From assembly GCF_905171775.1 (NCBI RefSeq), contig NC_053490.1, positions 86,415,786 to 86,479,785 on the forward strand: a stretch of DNA of 64,000 nt, given 5' to 3'. Source of the DNA: Rana temporaria. Lineage: Eukaryota > Chordata > Amphibia > Anura > Ranidae. This document shows, piece after piece, positions 22,546 to 34,055 of the stretch (position 1 is its first letter; every line of letters starts with the position of its first letter). Below the pieces are notes generated by a model. It ran no database searches. It saw only the letters and a list, made by a program, of their open reading frames with translations, and was not told the origin of the DNA. A program made the position numbers and the translations under genes.

Positions 22546-25158
22546 GTCTATCACATACTATGTTGCAGGACCACAGCTGTAAATTTTTTTTTTTTTTTGT
22601 GGTATTTGGTACAGTATGTGAAATTTACAAAGTTTTATTGCACAGATTTTTGATTACAAATGTTTAGGTTTGTGGCTGGCAATAGCTGGAAGTTTCTGTA
22701 AGGTGTCTGCTTGGGAGAACATGTGACGTAGCCATCAGTGATGGTGCAAAAATAATGGCTTTTTAGGTAAAACAGTGATTTTAGTAATAGCATTACTAGT
22801 ACTACATAGGGGCAGTAATACGACCGGTCACCTTGTTCATAAAGAGGGAAAAGTGGTGACCGTCTTCAATCTTGCAGATCAATCCCCTAAAGCATTTTCA
22901 ATGGAGAACGTTGAGGCAGCTGTTTTAGTGAAGAAAAAAAATTCCAACACAGGATTGAGTTTGTAGCGCAGTAAAGACTTCTTACAACAGAAGGTGTTCA
23001 CATGTCTCATTCCATTACATATCCTAAAAATAACAGAATTATTCTTCATTTCAGGAAACTTTGCAAAGCCATGAAAATAATTTCTTTATGTCCAAAACGG
23101 TCAACTGAACATTGAGAACTGCTGGTGTATAGTGCAAATGTAGTGGTCTCCCCAATCTCCAAAGGCCTGGTGATGACCCCCAGAGTCAGTTTTTTTTTTT
23201 ATTTGTTTGTTTAGCAAAAAAAACTGTGGTAATTAAATCTCTCACTAAAAGAAAGCTCTATTTGTCAAAATAAAATAGAAAAATCTCAATTGGGTATAGT
23301 TATGCATGACTGCCCAATTGCCATTCATAGTGCGAAGAAACCATGGAGCATGGTGGGAGATATTAGCATACAACACTCCAGGAAGTGTTAAATACTGAAA
23401 ACACTGACAGAGGCTGTATCTCTGGAACACATGCCCCCCAACAGGTGAGTATAATGGCTCATCATGTTCACAGTGGGGCAGTGCTCTTCCATTGCGTTGA
23501 AACAAATCCAAGATTTTTGGAGCATGTTTGGGGAGCTAAAAAAAAGCACTTTCCTATTGAAAGCAATGGAAAACACAATAAAAATGCGGCATAAACATAT
23601 GCTTGATGCATTTTTTGTTGCGGTTTTTGAGTCACGTGTTCTTTAAAAACTGCACCGCAAACGTGGTAAAATCGCGGCCAAAAATCTGTGTTAAAGTAGT
23701 TTTAATGTTCATATCTAGCAGAAAAATAAGGATTCCCCTCTGATACAATTCTTCAAGTAAACATTTTCATATAAAATTGATCATGAGATAAAATACATGA
23801 GCACAAGCTTTGTATGTGATTTGCTGCTGTAGATAACATTTCCACCTTTTTCCTCTAAGCTGGCACATATCATTGCGGTGCCCCCAGTTCACGTTGCTGT
23901 CTTAATGAAGGAGTGTTCGCTATTGAATAAGTCGTTATTTGCCCTTCACTGGCGTCATTTTTCTTTCTCTCTGCAGCCTGGGAAACGTTAAGTGAATTCT
24001 GAATACATTGACTGGCAGACTGCTTGGGATCTTTTTTTTTTTCTTATCAGACTTTCGGGAATTTGCAATTGTTGTTCAGCACAGCCAGTAATGCTAAGCT
24101 GTATTAAATCCAGGATTTCTCTGCTACTTGCCGTTCCAAAGGTGAAATGTACAGATCAGATGTGAGTCTTAAAACGATTAGAAGATGGTGTGGGCGGATT
24201 AATATTATCCGAGAAATACTTATTGTTCATTTATTGTGTTTTGCCTTTCCCTGTACTGATTTTCATCTGGCATTTAAAATGTTTAAAAAAGATTTTAGGG
24301 TAAAATATAATGCTAATGTATTTCTTATTATTAACCCACTGTGGTGCACAAAACCAAACCACTTATAAATGAACAAAAAAATTACAAAAAGCACATCCAA
24401 AACGTGCGCTTAAAGCAGAAGTCCCACTTAAAAATAAATATTAAAAGTCAGCAGCTACAAATACAGCAGCTGCTGACTTTTAATCATGGACACTTACCTG
24501 TCCATGGTGCCCGCGATGTCGGCAGCCGAGGCCGAGCAAAAGCTCCGCTTTCGGCTGCCCCCACCGCCATCCACAGTGAGGGAATCAGGAAATGAAGCAT
24601 TGCATTCCCTACTGTGCATGCGTAAATTGCGCTGCGCGTCTTCATTGGTCCCCACTGTGTTCTGGGAGCTGTGTGGCTCCCAGAAGACAGAGTAGGCACC
24701 GGAAGTGGCGTAGATCACTGAGGTGATCTATGCCAGGAAGTGGGAGCAAATACCTGTATTAGACAGGTATCTGCTCCCCCCTTCCTCCTGAAAGGTGCCA
24801 AATGTGACACCGGAGGGAGGGGGGTTCCAAAAAGTGGAAGTTCAATTTTTGGGTGGTACTGCACTTTAAAGGTGGTGTGTCCCTAGTCCACCTCTCTAAG
24901 AAGTAGGACCTTCCCTGACCCCGCCAGGACAAAAGGCTCCTGACAGAAGCAAAGCACACTCATGGTCCACCTAGCCAGGACCCCTCTCCACATGGTCAGC
25001 CGAGGCCAACAACCCAGTACTAGGTGAGAGGCTCTCCTGAAGAGAGACCCTCCAGGAACCCATTTTTGGAACCCATTTTTGGATAATTCATTATTTATGT
25101 CGAGTATCGATATCCTTTATAAGGAATCGATTCGTTTTCGGATAATTCAATATTTATG

Positions 25159-25204
25159 CGTGTGTGTGTGTGTGTATACACATATACACACACACATAGC
25201 TAGA

Positions 25205-25238
<34 letters not shown>

Positions 25239-25239
25239 C
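25159..25239. repeat. (GT)n/(TA)n microsatellite
   Basis: The tract runs from GTGTGTGTGTGTGTATACAC through CACACACA to a TA alternation. The LTR at 25240 inserted into its right edge. Confidence 0.9.
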
Positions 25240-25830
25240 TGTGACAGGAAGTCGGGTAAATCTGTGGGTGTTGTCACAAACGGGACATACATTTCTGCCT
25301 TGCTTGGACAATACACTAATCATTATTGGGCGTCGGCTGCAAAAATAGCCAGACAAGGTCTAAGGGCGTTGAAAGACTCCAGCTGTTCAGAGTGAGGCAA
25401 TTAAGCCCTCTATAAGAAGTCCAGAGGGTTACCACTAATTGCTGCGTCACTCCTAAGGCTGTGTGAGTAGGAGAGCAGTGCCAGAAGGTTTTCGGTGGAG
25501 GTGAGGAGAGGATTGATTTTTCTGTGTGATACAAATCAGAAGACTATTGTTTTGTGCTGTATGACCAGCACTGTCTACCCAGCAGTAGGCTGTGTTAGAC
25601 TTCATAGATAGGTTCCTGTGTGGAAGGTAGACGCCCAGAGTGGCTAGGATTTATTTTATGTTTGATTTTGTTTATGCTGTTTGGATGCTTGCAATTGTTT
25701 TCCAGCAAGATGGAAAAATAAACCAGAAACTTTGTTTTCAACCGTCTTCGACTGCCAGTCTATATAAATTCAGTGTGTGGTGAACCCAACCAAGGGGTCA
25801 CACACCCCGCTACCAAGCTACCCCCTCACA
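25240..25830 (+). mobile_element. Probable solo LTR, 591 bp
   Basis: The segment begins TGTGACAGG and ends CCCTCACA, so it has TG...CA ends, and is flanked by ATAC at 25236-25239 and 25831-25834. A TATA-like CTCTATAAGAAG lies at about 25408-25419 and a polyadenylation signal AATAAA at 25717-25722, in the order expected for U3-R-U5. There is no internal coding region and no second LTR in the window, which is consistent with recombination to a solo LTR. A Ty3/gypsy origin is plausible but not shown. Confidence 0.6.
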
Positions 25831-26378
25831 ATACATAAAAATATGTGGGACTTCTGCTTTAAGCGCACTTTTTGGATGTGCTTTTTGTAATTTTTTTGTT
25901 CATTTATACGTGGTTTGGTTTTGTACAGTGACAATATCTCTTCTCCTCGGCTCAAATACAATACAATACCCTTCTCACTCAGTTCTCAGGAATGCACTTT
26001 TCCAGTAATGCAACCTCCAGCACAAAATGAATCAGCTGATTGGACTGTAAGATTTACTGAGTTGACATTTTGTTCCTTAGAAATTAACGAATCATGTCAA
26101 ATCCATTCATTATTTTCGTTATAATTTCTTTCATATTAGCTGAAATTCGTTATTTTTTTTTTATTCGGATGCATCCGAATGTCTGAAAGATGCAAAATTC
26201 GCCGGAACTCCGATTTGTTACGGATTGCACGTGTTTAGAATAGACCTTCCTCTTGTATTTAGTAAATATTTTCTTATCAAAATTCAGCTTTGGTATACGG
26301 CCTATTAATGACATTTGCGTTGCATGCATACTCATAGTTGTTGCTATTTCTTATAAAAATGCATGAAAACTACACTGA

Positions 26379-26636
26379 GCCTTTATTCACACTAGCCCGA
26401 CTCCAAAGTCGTGCGACTTTCAGTGCAACTTTTGGAATCTGACTTTGATACGACTTTGATATGACATTTTACACTCTGTGGCATTGAAGTCAGACCAAAG
26501 TAGTGCAGGAACCTTTTTAAAAGTCAGAGCGACTTGTGTCAGGTCAGTTCAGCTCTCATAAGGATTATTTAATTTGACATGTCATGCGACTTGTGCGCTC
26601 ACAAGTTGTATCCCATGTCGCACCAGTGTGAACCGA
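26379..26636. mobile_element. Short TIR element with TTCACACTAG-type ends
   Basis: The left end GCCTTTATTCACACTAGC and right end CACCAGTGTGAACC are imperfect mirrors. Internal AAGTCG/CGACTT words repeat. The target duplication is not clear. A related element is at 27379-27677. Confidence 0.5.
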
Positions 26637-26661
26637 GCAGAAAATAAGTAAATCCAATATA

Positions 26662-27321
26662 TAGTAAAACCCTGGATTGTGAGCCAAACTAGTTCTAAAA
26701 ACGAGCTTGTAATCCAAAGAGCTCATATATCAAAACAAATTTCCATAAGAAATAATGGAATTTCAGATGATTCGTTCCACAACCATTTATTCATAAGTCC
26801 TTCAGTCTATAGTCCATATAAACAGATTATAGCAATGTGACTTCAAGGCAACTTCAGGGAATGGTTGGGAAATCTTCCTATAATGCCAGATCCAAATAAC
26901 GAGGATTGGACTCGGGGCTCATGCACACTACAGCTCAAAATAAAAAGCTGCTTTTACAGGCATTTGAGCTTTTATTTCAGCTTGAGGAAGCTTGTACTTT
27001 TTTTGTGCTCTTGTGCACGTTTTTATTGAGCTCCTTTGAGCATATATATATATATATTTTTTTTCACAAATCCTCCTTATGGGCACAAGTCAGATAAAAG
27101 TCGCCTTGAAGTAGGACATGAAACATTTCTAAAGTCAGAGCGACTTCAGTAGTGCTAATTAAGACAGATCTCATTAAACAAAATTGGACTTTTCTTCAGT
27201 TGTGACGCTACTCATATTGCAAGACATCGCTCGTTTATCAAGTTAAAATCTATTCAAAAAATGTTTCTCCTCTTGTAAAACACCCGCAGACCAAGTTACT
27301 CGCAGTCCGAAGGTTTTACTG
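26662..27321. mobile_element. Mariner/Tigger-like non-autonomous element, 660 bp
   Basis: The ends (C/T)AGTAAAACC and GGTTTTACTG are inverted and flanked by TA. The same family is at 36343-36792, sharing AAAACC(C/T)TGGATTG, CTTGTAATCCAAAG and ATATCAA words. About 26910-27060 looks like later or unrelated sequence and includes a short TA repeat. Confidence 0.65.
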
Positions 27322-27378
27322 TAATTGATGTTTTTAGAGTATCCTTTTTTTTATATCTTTACAGATTCTGATAACGTT

Positions 27379-27677
27379 AAGCACTGGTTCACATTGGTGT
27401 GTTTTTCACATGCGATTTGACATGTCAAATCGGCGGCATTTGCCGGCAATAACACCATCCTAATCGGTGCGACGCTGCATCTGTTTTTAGAAAAGTAGTT
27501 TCTGTACTACTTTTTTTTGAGATTTCGGGCCGCAATGTACATTGACATCTGTGCAGAAACCTTTCACAGGTGTCTGAAATTGCGGCCGAAATCGGGACTG
27601 ACAAGCGGGAGTGAAATCGTGCGAGTTCAGTTGAACTCGCACGACTTTATTCCCGCAGCCCAGTGTGAACCTGGGCT
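27379..27677. mobile_element. Short TIR element with TTCACATTGG-type ends
   Basis: The left end AGCACTGGTTCACATTGG mirrors CCCAGTGTGAACCTGGGCT on the right. The interior contains inverted GTGCGAGTTCAG/CTCGCACGAC words. Open frames are short and not gene-like. Confidence 0.55.
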
Positions 27678-27794
27678 AACTGAAATGATCTTTTGTACAT
27701 AATATAGTGACTGTTTTGCTATTCTGAATTGATTGGAATATAATTGGGTATGTGGCAGGGTATGAGTCATTTTTCTAACAATGTTGGCGCTTAA

Positions 27795-28750
27795 CCACTT
27801 GCCGATGGCGCACCGTCATTATACGTCCACAAGGTGGCTCTGCTGGGCGAGAGCACGTAATATGACGTCCTCTCTCCCAGCCGCCACTAGGGGCGCGCCC
27901 CGACTCCCGTGCGTGTGCCCGGCGGGCGCGATCGCCGCCGGGCACACGCGATCGCTCGGTACAGAGCGGGGACCGGGAGCTGTGTGTGTAAACACACAGC
28001 TCCCGGTCCTGTCAGCAGGGGAAATGCTGATCTTCGGTTCATACAATGTATGAACCGAGGATCAGTGTTTCCCCTAGTGAGGCCACCCCCCCCCACAGTA
28101 AGAACACACCCAGGCATACTTAACCCCTTCCCCGCCCCCTAGTGTTAATCCCCTTCACTGCCAGTGGCATTTTTATAGTAATCAGATGCATTTTTATAGC
28201 ACTGATTGCTATAAAAATGCCAATGGTCCCAAAAATGTGTCAAAAGTGTCCGAAGTGTCCGCCATAATGTCGCAGTACCGGAAAAAAAAATCGCTGATCG
28301 CCGCCATTACTAGTAAAAAAAATCTAATAAAAATGACATAAAAATACCCCCTATTTTGTAAACGCTATAACTTTTGCGCAAACCAATCAATAAACGCCTA
28401 TTGCGATTTTTTTTTTACGAAAAATATGTAGAAGAAAACGTATCGGCCTAAACTGAGGAAAAAAAATTTTTTTTAGATATTTTTGGGGGATATTTATTAT
28501 AGCAAAATGTAAAAAATATTCATTTTTTTCAAAATTGTCGCTCTATTTTTGTTAATAGCGCAAAAACTAAAAACCGCAGAGGTGATCAAATACCACCAAA
28601 AGAAAGCTCTATTTGTGGGAAAAAAAGGACGCCAATTTTGTTTGGGAGCCACGTCGCACGACCGCGCAATTGTCTGTTAAAGCGACGCAGTCCCGAATCG
28701 CAAAAAGTACTCTGGTCTTTGGGCAGCAATATGGTCCGGGGGGTAAGTGG
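27795..28750 (-). mobile_element. TTAA-flanked non-autonomous DNA transposon, ~956 bp
   Basis: TTAA occurs at 27791-27794 and 28751-28754. The ends AACCACTTGCC and GTAAGTGGTT are inverted. It is a second full copy of the element at 1365-2349 in the opposite orientation: the shared CACCAAAAGAAAGCTCTATT stretch is near 28593-28612. The GC-rich left half has short inverted repeats (ACACACAGCTCCCGGTC). Confidence 0.8.
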
Positions 28751-28784
28751 TTAAACACATTGAGAAGTTGGGAGGTGTGATGTA

Positions 28785-29937
28785 CACTATTTTGTCAAAA
28801 GTATTGTGTGCCTGCCTTTACACACACATTAATTTTAATGGCGTCTCATTAATAGTACGTAGGGTTCAATATTGAGTTGGCCCACCCTTTGCAGCTATAA
28901 CAGCTTTAAAGCCCTGTACACACGACCGGGATTCCCAGAGGTATAAAGTCCGCCGAGAACCTGCTTGGTAAGTTTCCCTGTGTACACACGGCGGGGTTTC
29001 CCATCGGGGAGAGCTTTGGCCGGGAATCCCGGCCTTGTGTATGCTCCCTCGCAGTGTTTCCCCATAGGAAAACTGCCGGGTTTAAAACCGCCGGGAATCC
29101 CGGCGGGAAAATAGAGAGCAGGTTCTCTATTTTCCTGTTGGGAAAACTGCTAGGAAGCATACACACAGCCGGTTTTCCTGGTCAAAAGCTCTCCTGACAA
29201 TTTTCCTGACAGTGTGTACGAGGCTTCACTCGTGTGTACGAGGCTTCACTCTTCTTTGGGAATGTTTGACCATTCTTCCAGAAGCATATTTGTGAGGTCA
29301 GACACTTATGTTGGATGAGAAGGCCTGGCTCGCATAATCTATAATAGTCTATAAACTCGCTCATCCATGTCTTTATGGACCTTGCTTTGTGCACTGGTGC
29401 GCAGTCATGTTGGAACAGGAAGGGGCTATCCCCAAACTGCTCCCACAAAGTTGGGAGCATGAAATTGTCCAAAATGTCTTGGTATGCTAACGCCTTAATA
29501 AATCCCTTCACTGGAACTAAGGGGCCAAGCCCAACCCCTGAAAAACAACCTCTCACCATAATCCCCCCTCCTCCATATGATTTGGACCAGTGCACAAAGC
29601 AAGGTCCATAAAGACATGGATGAGCAAGTTTGAGGTGGAGGAACTTGACTGTTCTGCACAGAATCCTGACCTCATCCCGATAGAACTCCTTTGGGATGAA
29701 TTAGAGCGGAGACTACAAGCCAGGTCTTCTGGTCCAAAATCCGTGCCTGACCTCACTAATGTGCTTCTGGATGAATGGGCAAACTTTCCCATAGACACAC
29801 TCCTAAACCTTGTGGACAGTCTTCCCAGAAGAGCTGCTATAGCTGCAAAGGGTTTTCCAACGCAATATTAAACCCTACGGACTAAGACTTCAAGTGCTTG
29901 TAAAGGCAGGTGTCCCAATACTTTCGACAATATAGTG
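28785..29937. mobile_element. Tc1/mariner derivative built as an inverted dimer of 3' halves
   Basis: The ends CACTAT(T/A)TTGTC and GACAATATAGTG are inverted and flanked by TA. On the minus strand 29595-29320 encodes WSKSYGGGGIMVRGCFSGVG to HKARSIKTWMSEF. On the plus strand 29587-29868 encodes HKARSIKTWMSKFEVEELD to the end of a Tc1 transposase (IELLWDELERRLQAR, LVDSLPRRAAIAAKG). Both halves therefore run outward to the same 3' terminus. The N-terminal DNA-binding half is absent. A GTACACACGAC-family MITE (28911-29245) sits in the left half. Not functional. Confidence 0.8.
28911..29245. mobile_element. GTACACACGAC-family MITE nested in the Tc1 derivative
   Basis: It begins GCCCTGTACACACGACCGGG and ends GTGTGTACGAGGC. 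The last 20 bases of the right junction (CGTGTGTACGAGGCTTCACT type) are present twice in tandem at about 29210-29250. Interior GGGAATCCCGG and GGGAAAAC words link it to the copies at 43815, 44270 and 59974. Confidence 0.75.
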
Positions 29938-29944
29938 TATATGG

Positions 29945-30660
29945 AGCCTAGAAATCCACCTTCACACTGCTGTGTCCCAGCACAGATTCACTGTCTGATA
30001 AGTGGGAGAAGGGGGCCTTTATCTGTTCATAATGAGACGCTCGGCTCACAGTCCCGCAATGTGATTGGAGTGAAGTAAATCACTTAAGCCTACAAGCACA
30101 AGTAAACATGTCATACATCTCGTGCTTGATTGCCAGGTTATGTAACACAGGACAATGCAACAATTTATTTCAGCATTGCTTAATCCTTTCCCAGTCCCAG
30201 AATTGGGGGGCCAGATTATCAACCTAATTGGAGCGAGGTTGGCCAATATGATGGGTCTGCTCAGGAGACTGATGAAATCAACACAAGCTGTGCTGGCAAT
30301 CATTATGCTCATCACAGTGACCTCGTATCAGGACACAAATTAGGATGGCTGCTCATTGTTCCATTCAGGGGGACCTATTTAACCAGTCACAATCATTTGC
30401 CCTGGCTGTCAGTATGCTGTAGATTCATTATGTATTGATTGCAGTGAGATTTTCTGCATGGACAAGGCATTTATAAAAGTAGCCTTGTGGAAAGATTCAA
30501 TTATTGAAACTCTAAAATGTTGAATTCCTGTTCCAGACAAGAGGCTAAATACAAAGTTCAATTCTGGAAACCGTTTTACCTGTCACAGGGCTTTTATTTC
30601 TGTTTAATATAGTGAACCGCGTGCTATTGCCAGACACAATGCATGATCCTCACCATCCAA
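29945..30660. other. Repeat-free intronic segment, candidate conserved non-coding element
   Basis: This is the longest stretch of the intron in which I recognise no transposon, tandem repeat or inverted repeat. It has balanced composition and many ATTA/TAAT homeobox-like words (for example CAACCTAATTGGAGC near 30219). Its open frames (30046-30315 minus, 30155-30343 plus) have no recognisable domain. Calling it a regulatory element is inference only. Confidence 0.35.
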
Positions 30661-30669
30661 TGCAGTACA

Positions 30670-30690
30670 GCACACACACACACACACACA
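30670..30690. repeat. (CA)n microsatellite
   Basis: Ten consecutive CA units. Confidence 0.95.
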
Positions 30691-31418
30691 GCCCTTTGAT
30701 TGGATAATAGAGGAGCAGCAACACACTGATGAGACGTCATCTTTCTGCTCTCACCTCCTGTCAGCATGTGGCCGACCTTCCTGCTACTACTACAGGAGGC
30801 TGATACTAATACAGCTGTTAGGTATTGATTGATATTACAACAAGGTAATCATTTATTATTAAATGTCATTTTTAGCATCCGTACCTAAATTTAATCTGAT
30901 ATCCGCCCTTTTGTAATTTCCTATATAGCAGCACTCAAACTGGTAGATAAGGAGGAAGCCAATCAGGCATGCTGCATTCAAATGGGCTGGCAAGGAACCA
31001 GAGTGAGCAGAACAATGCCCTTTACAAATAAAGGTATAAGACCCGGGCTAGGGACAGCTAATAACATCCACTTCCCTAAGTAGTATCAAACAAATGGTAA
31101 AGAGAACCCACACTTCTATTTAGAAATAGGACTTTGAAGGACGCGAGGCGAGGCTGTATTGTACATACATAAATAAAATTTAACAAAAGCACTAAGTCAC
31201 ATATGGCTATTGCCAATACTGATACTTGGATCCTATCAAAACGTTAGAGGATGCCGATGCATGGAGGATTCCAACGCATTTCACAGATCCAAAAGTCTGC
31301 TTCTTCTGGGCAACTCTACATGCATCTAGATTTGTCAATCAGATTACAAAACACATCATTATAATTACATTTTCATAATTTTCAGTTACTATATTAGTGT
31401 ACATTTATCATGTATTAA

Positions 31419-31865
31419 AGGGTCACTAAAGGAAAAAAAATGTTTTGCTGAAATTACTGTTGACAGGGTATAGAGACATAAAAGTTAACTGATTCCTTTT
31501 AAAAATCATTAAAAATAGATAAAAATCAATCATATAATGTACCTGCAGTTTTTAGTTTTGTTTTTGCTGTTGTTTCCTGGCTCTCTGATGTACAGAGCCA
31601 CAGAGCCAATACAGGGCAGTGAAGGTTTTGCAAAACGAAACTGGATTGGTGCTGAGGGGTTTTAGATACACAGTAATCACACCTCCTTGATTAGTCACCA
31701 CAGTGAGAAATCTCCCAGTACTGTGGTGATCAGGAAACAGACAACTAGGAAGTGTCCAGAACAGAGAGGAATTACAGCAACATCAGAGCAAAAACGAACA
31801 ATGAGAACATGAAACCAGGACTGCAGTAAGGTAAAGCTAAAAAAAAAAATTCCTTTAGTGACCCT
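31419..31865. mobile_element. TTAA-flanked MITE (AGGGTCACTAAAGG family), 447 bp
   Basis: TTAA occurs at 31415-31418 and 31866-31869. The ends AGGGTCACTAAAGG and CCTTTAGTGACCCT are exact mirrors. An inverted, truncated copy lies at 33019-33400. Confidence 0.85.
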
Positions 31866-32346
31866 TTAAGTGCTCACCAATTATAACATGAACTGTATAT
31901 GATCATCCGCATCACAGGAAAAATCAAGCCATCATCCGGCTAGCGGTCAATAGTGTCAGAACTACGGGCCTAGTCTGGTGCACATCGGATCGTGACCAAA
32001 ACAATTGGATAGGCATCACCCGATGAGGTACCTATAATGCCAGAATAATGCATTCAGATGCAAAGAATACATCTTCATCTGTTCTCATCATTCTCAGTAA
32101 TTTGCATCAACATGTCCAATAACTCTTAATTCCAAGGTACCACAGGCAGTCACAATCAAAGGGACATCTATGACTGCACCTGTACTATACACACATCCTA
32201 AGTGCATCCAGTCAGCATTCACAAGGAAGGGATCTCAAATAAAGTATTATATACACAATATACAAGATAGAAGGATGCCCTCATCAGGGTGCTACTGTTT
32301 AGCGTTATCCTAGTTCCATCTGAAAAATATCTGAAAATACAGTTAA

Positions 32347-32655
32347 AGGGGTTGTAAAGGTTTTTATTTTCTAAATAGGCTCCTCTAAGCTAGTGCATTG
32401 TTGGTTCACTAACCTTTTCCTTCGATTTCCCTTCTAAATGTGTTTTTTCCTTGTCTGAATTTCTCACTTCCTGTTTCTCCTCAGTAAGCTTGCCCCCATC
32501 ATCCGAACAGCTTACTGAGGAGGGACAGGAAGTGAGAAATTCAGACAAAGAAAACAAACCTTTAGAAGGGAAATCAAAGGAAAATGTAAGTGAACCAACA
32601 ATGCACTAGCTTAAAGGAACCTATTTAGAAAATAAACAAAACCTTTACAACCCCT
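32347..32655. mobile_element. TTAA-flanked fold-back MITE (AGGGGTTGT family), 309 bp
   Basis: TTAA occurs at 32343-32346 and 32656-32659. The ends AGGGGTTGTAAAGG and CCTTTACAACCCCT are exact mirrors, and the long arms pair around CAGCTTACTGAGG. It is a relative of 10891-11214. Confidence 0.88.
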
Positions 32656-32659
32656 TTAA

Positions 32660-33014
32660 AGTAGAAATATAGGCAAAATTATTATTTTTGTTTATTTTGG
32701 ATTAAGTAAGGGATGGTTATAACTTCTGTAATGTAATCTGTGTCCCATTGAAAAGAAATCCCTGCTAATTAGGGGGATCTCTTAGCGGCTCCTAGGTCAC
32801 CAGAACTAGTGTCCCCATTGAAAGATTTCCTTTATTACTTTTCTGAGGACAACTCAAAACTGGGGATTTTTTTTTACTTTAACTTTCAATAACAATGGTA
32901 AACAGGACAAATAGAGGCGGGATCTCCCTACGGGGACACAGACAGCAATAAAAACAGGTGATAGGTGTTCTAATCTCTCTGCCTTCTGTCCAAAATTAAA
33001 AAAACTTTTTTGCC
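32660..33014. mobile_element. TTAA-flanked MITE sharing both TTAA sites with its neighbours
   Basis: It starts AGTAGAAATATAGGC directly after TTAA at 32656-32659 and ends TTTTTTGCC directly before TTAA at 33015-33018. The ends are only weakly inverted (GGCAAAA and TTTTTGCC). Its two TTAA boundaries are also the right end of the preceding MITE and the left end of the next. Confidence 0.65.
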
Positions 33015-33018
33015 TTAA

Positions 33019-33400
33019 AGGGTCACTAAAGTAATTTTTTTTTTTTTTTAGCTAAATAGCTTCCTTTACCTTACTGCAGTACTGGTTTCATGTCCTCATT
33101 GTTTGTTTTTGCTCTGATGTTGCTGTAATCCTTCTCTGTTCCGAACAGTCCGTTTCCTGATGAAAAAGGTCATGGGAGCTTTCTCTCTGTGGCACTAATC
33201 AAGGAGGTGTGATTACTGTGTGTCTCAACAGCAATCAGTTTTGTTTTACAAACCATCACTACCCTGTATTGGCTCTTTGTCTCTGTTCATCACAGAAGCA
33301 TGAAACTAGATGCAAAAACAAAACTGAAACTCTTGGTACATTATATGATTGATTTTTATCTATTTTTAATAATTTTTAAAAGGAATCAGTTAACTATTAT
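33019..33400. mobile_element. TTAA-type MITE, right end lost at a Harbinger MITE junction
   Basis: It is a reverse-oriented copy of 31419-31865, starting AGGGTCACTAAAG. It follows that element until about 33395 (GGAATCAGTTAACT), where the next MITE begins. The remainder does not resume after that MITE. Confidence 0.75.
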
Positions 33401-34055
33401 GGGCCAGATTCACGTAGATCTGCGGCGGCGTAACATATCGCATTTACGTTACGCCGCCGCAAGTTTTACGGGCAAGTGCTTGATTCACAAAGCACTTGCC
33501 TGTAAAGTTGCGGCGGCGTAGCGTAAATCCCCGGGCGCAAGCCCGAATAATTCAAATCAGCCGGGTAGGGGGCGTAGATCATTTAAATTAGGCGCGTTCC
33601 AGCGCGGAACCTAATGCGCATGCGCCGTCCCTAAAATTTCCCGACGTGCATTGCGCTAAATGACGTCGCAAGGACGTCATTGGTTTCGACCTGAACGTAA
33701 TTGACGTCCAGCCCTATTCACGGACGAGTTACGCAAACGACGTTAAATTTCAAAATTTTGACGCGGGAACGACGGCCATACTTAACATAGGATACGCCAC
33801 CTAGGGGGGATGTTTATCTTTACGCCGCGTATCGCTTACGGAAACGGCGTATCTTCACTGCGACGGGCAAGCGTACGTTCGTGAATCGGCGAAACTACTC
33901 ATTAGCATACTCTACGCCGACCTCAATGGATGCGCCACCTAGCGGCCAACGTAAATATTGCACCCTAAGGTGCAGGCTGTCGTATCTTAGGCATGTTTAA
34001 GTGTATCTCAGTTTGAGAATATTTAGACATACGACGGCCTTAGATTCTGAGTTAC
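33401..34055. mobile_element. Harbinger-type MITE, right end diverged
   Basis: It starts GGGCCAGATTCACGTAGATC after TAT. The interior is full of TACGCCG/CGGCGTA words as in 16930-17704 and 37566-38194. The right end is poorly preserved. A possible TAT duplication lies at 34056-34058. Confidence 0.7.

Larger units (their letters stand above)
24414..25858. mobile_element. TTAA-flanked element containing a solo LTR
   Basis: TTAA occurs at 24410-24413 and 25859-25862. The ends AGCAGAAGTCCCAC and GTGGGACTTCTGCT are exact mirrors. The left part matches other CAGCAGCTAC-type repeats at 10727 and 59790. A 591-bp LTR (25240-25830) and a microsatellite sit near its right end. Confidence 0.75.
24352..25917. 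mobile_element. Palindromic host repeat split at its centre by a TTAA element
   Basis: The left arm 24352-24409 and right arm 25863-25917 are near-exact inverted copies (ATAAATGAACAAAAAAATTA on the left). Joined at TTAA they give a palindrome centred on GCGCTTAAGCGC. The intervening 1.45 kb is a TTAA-flanked element inserted at that centre. Confidence 0.75.

Noticed and set aside
23240..23340. Faint similarity to the AAAGAAAGCTCTATTTGT word of the TTAA element family
   Set aside because: Only about 20 bases match and no ends are visible. It may be a very old remnant or chance.
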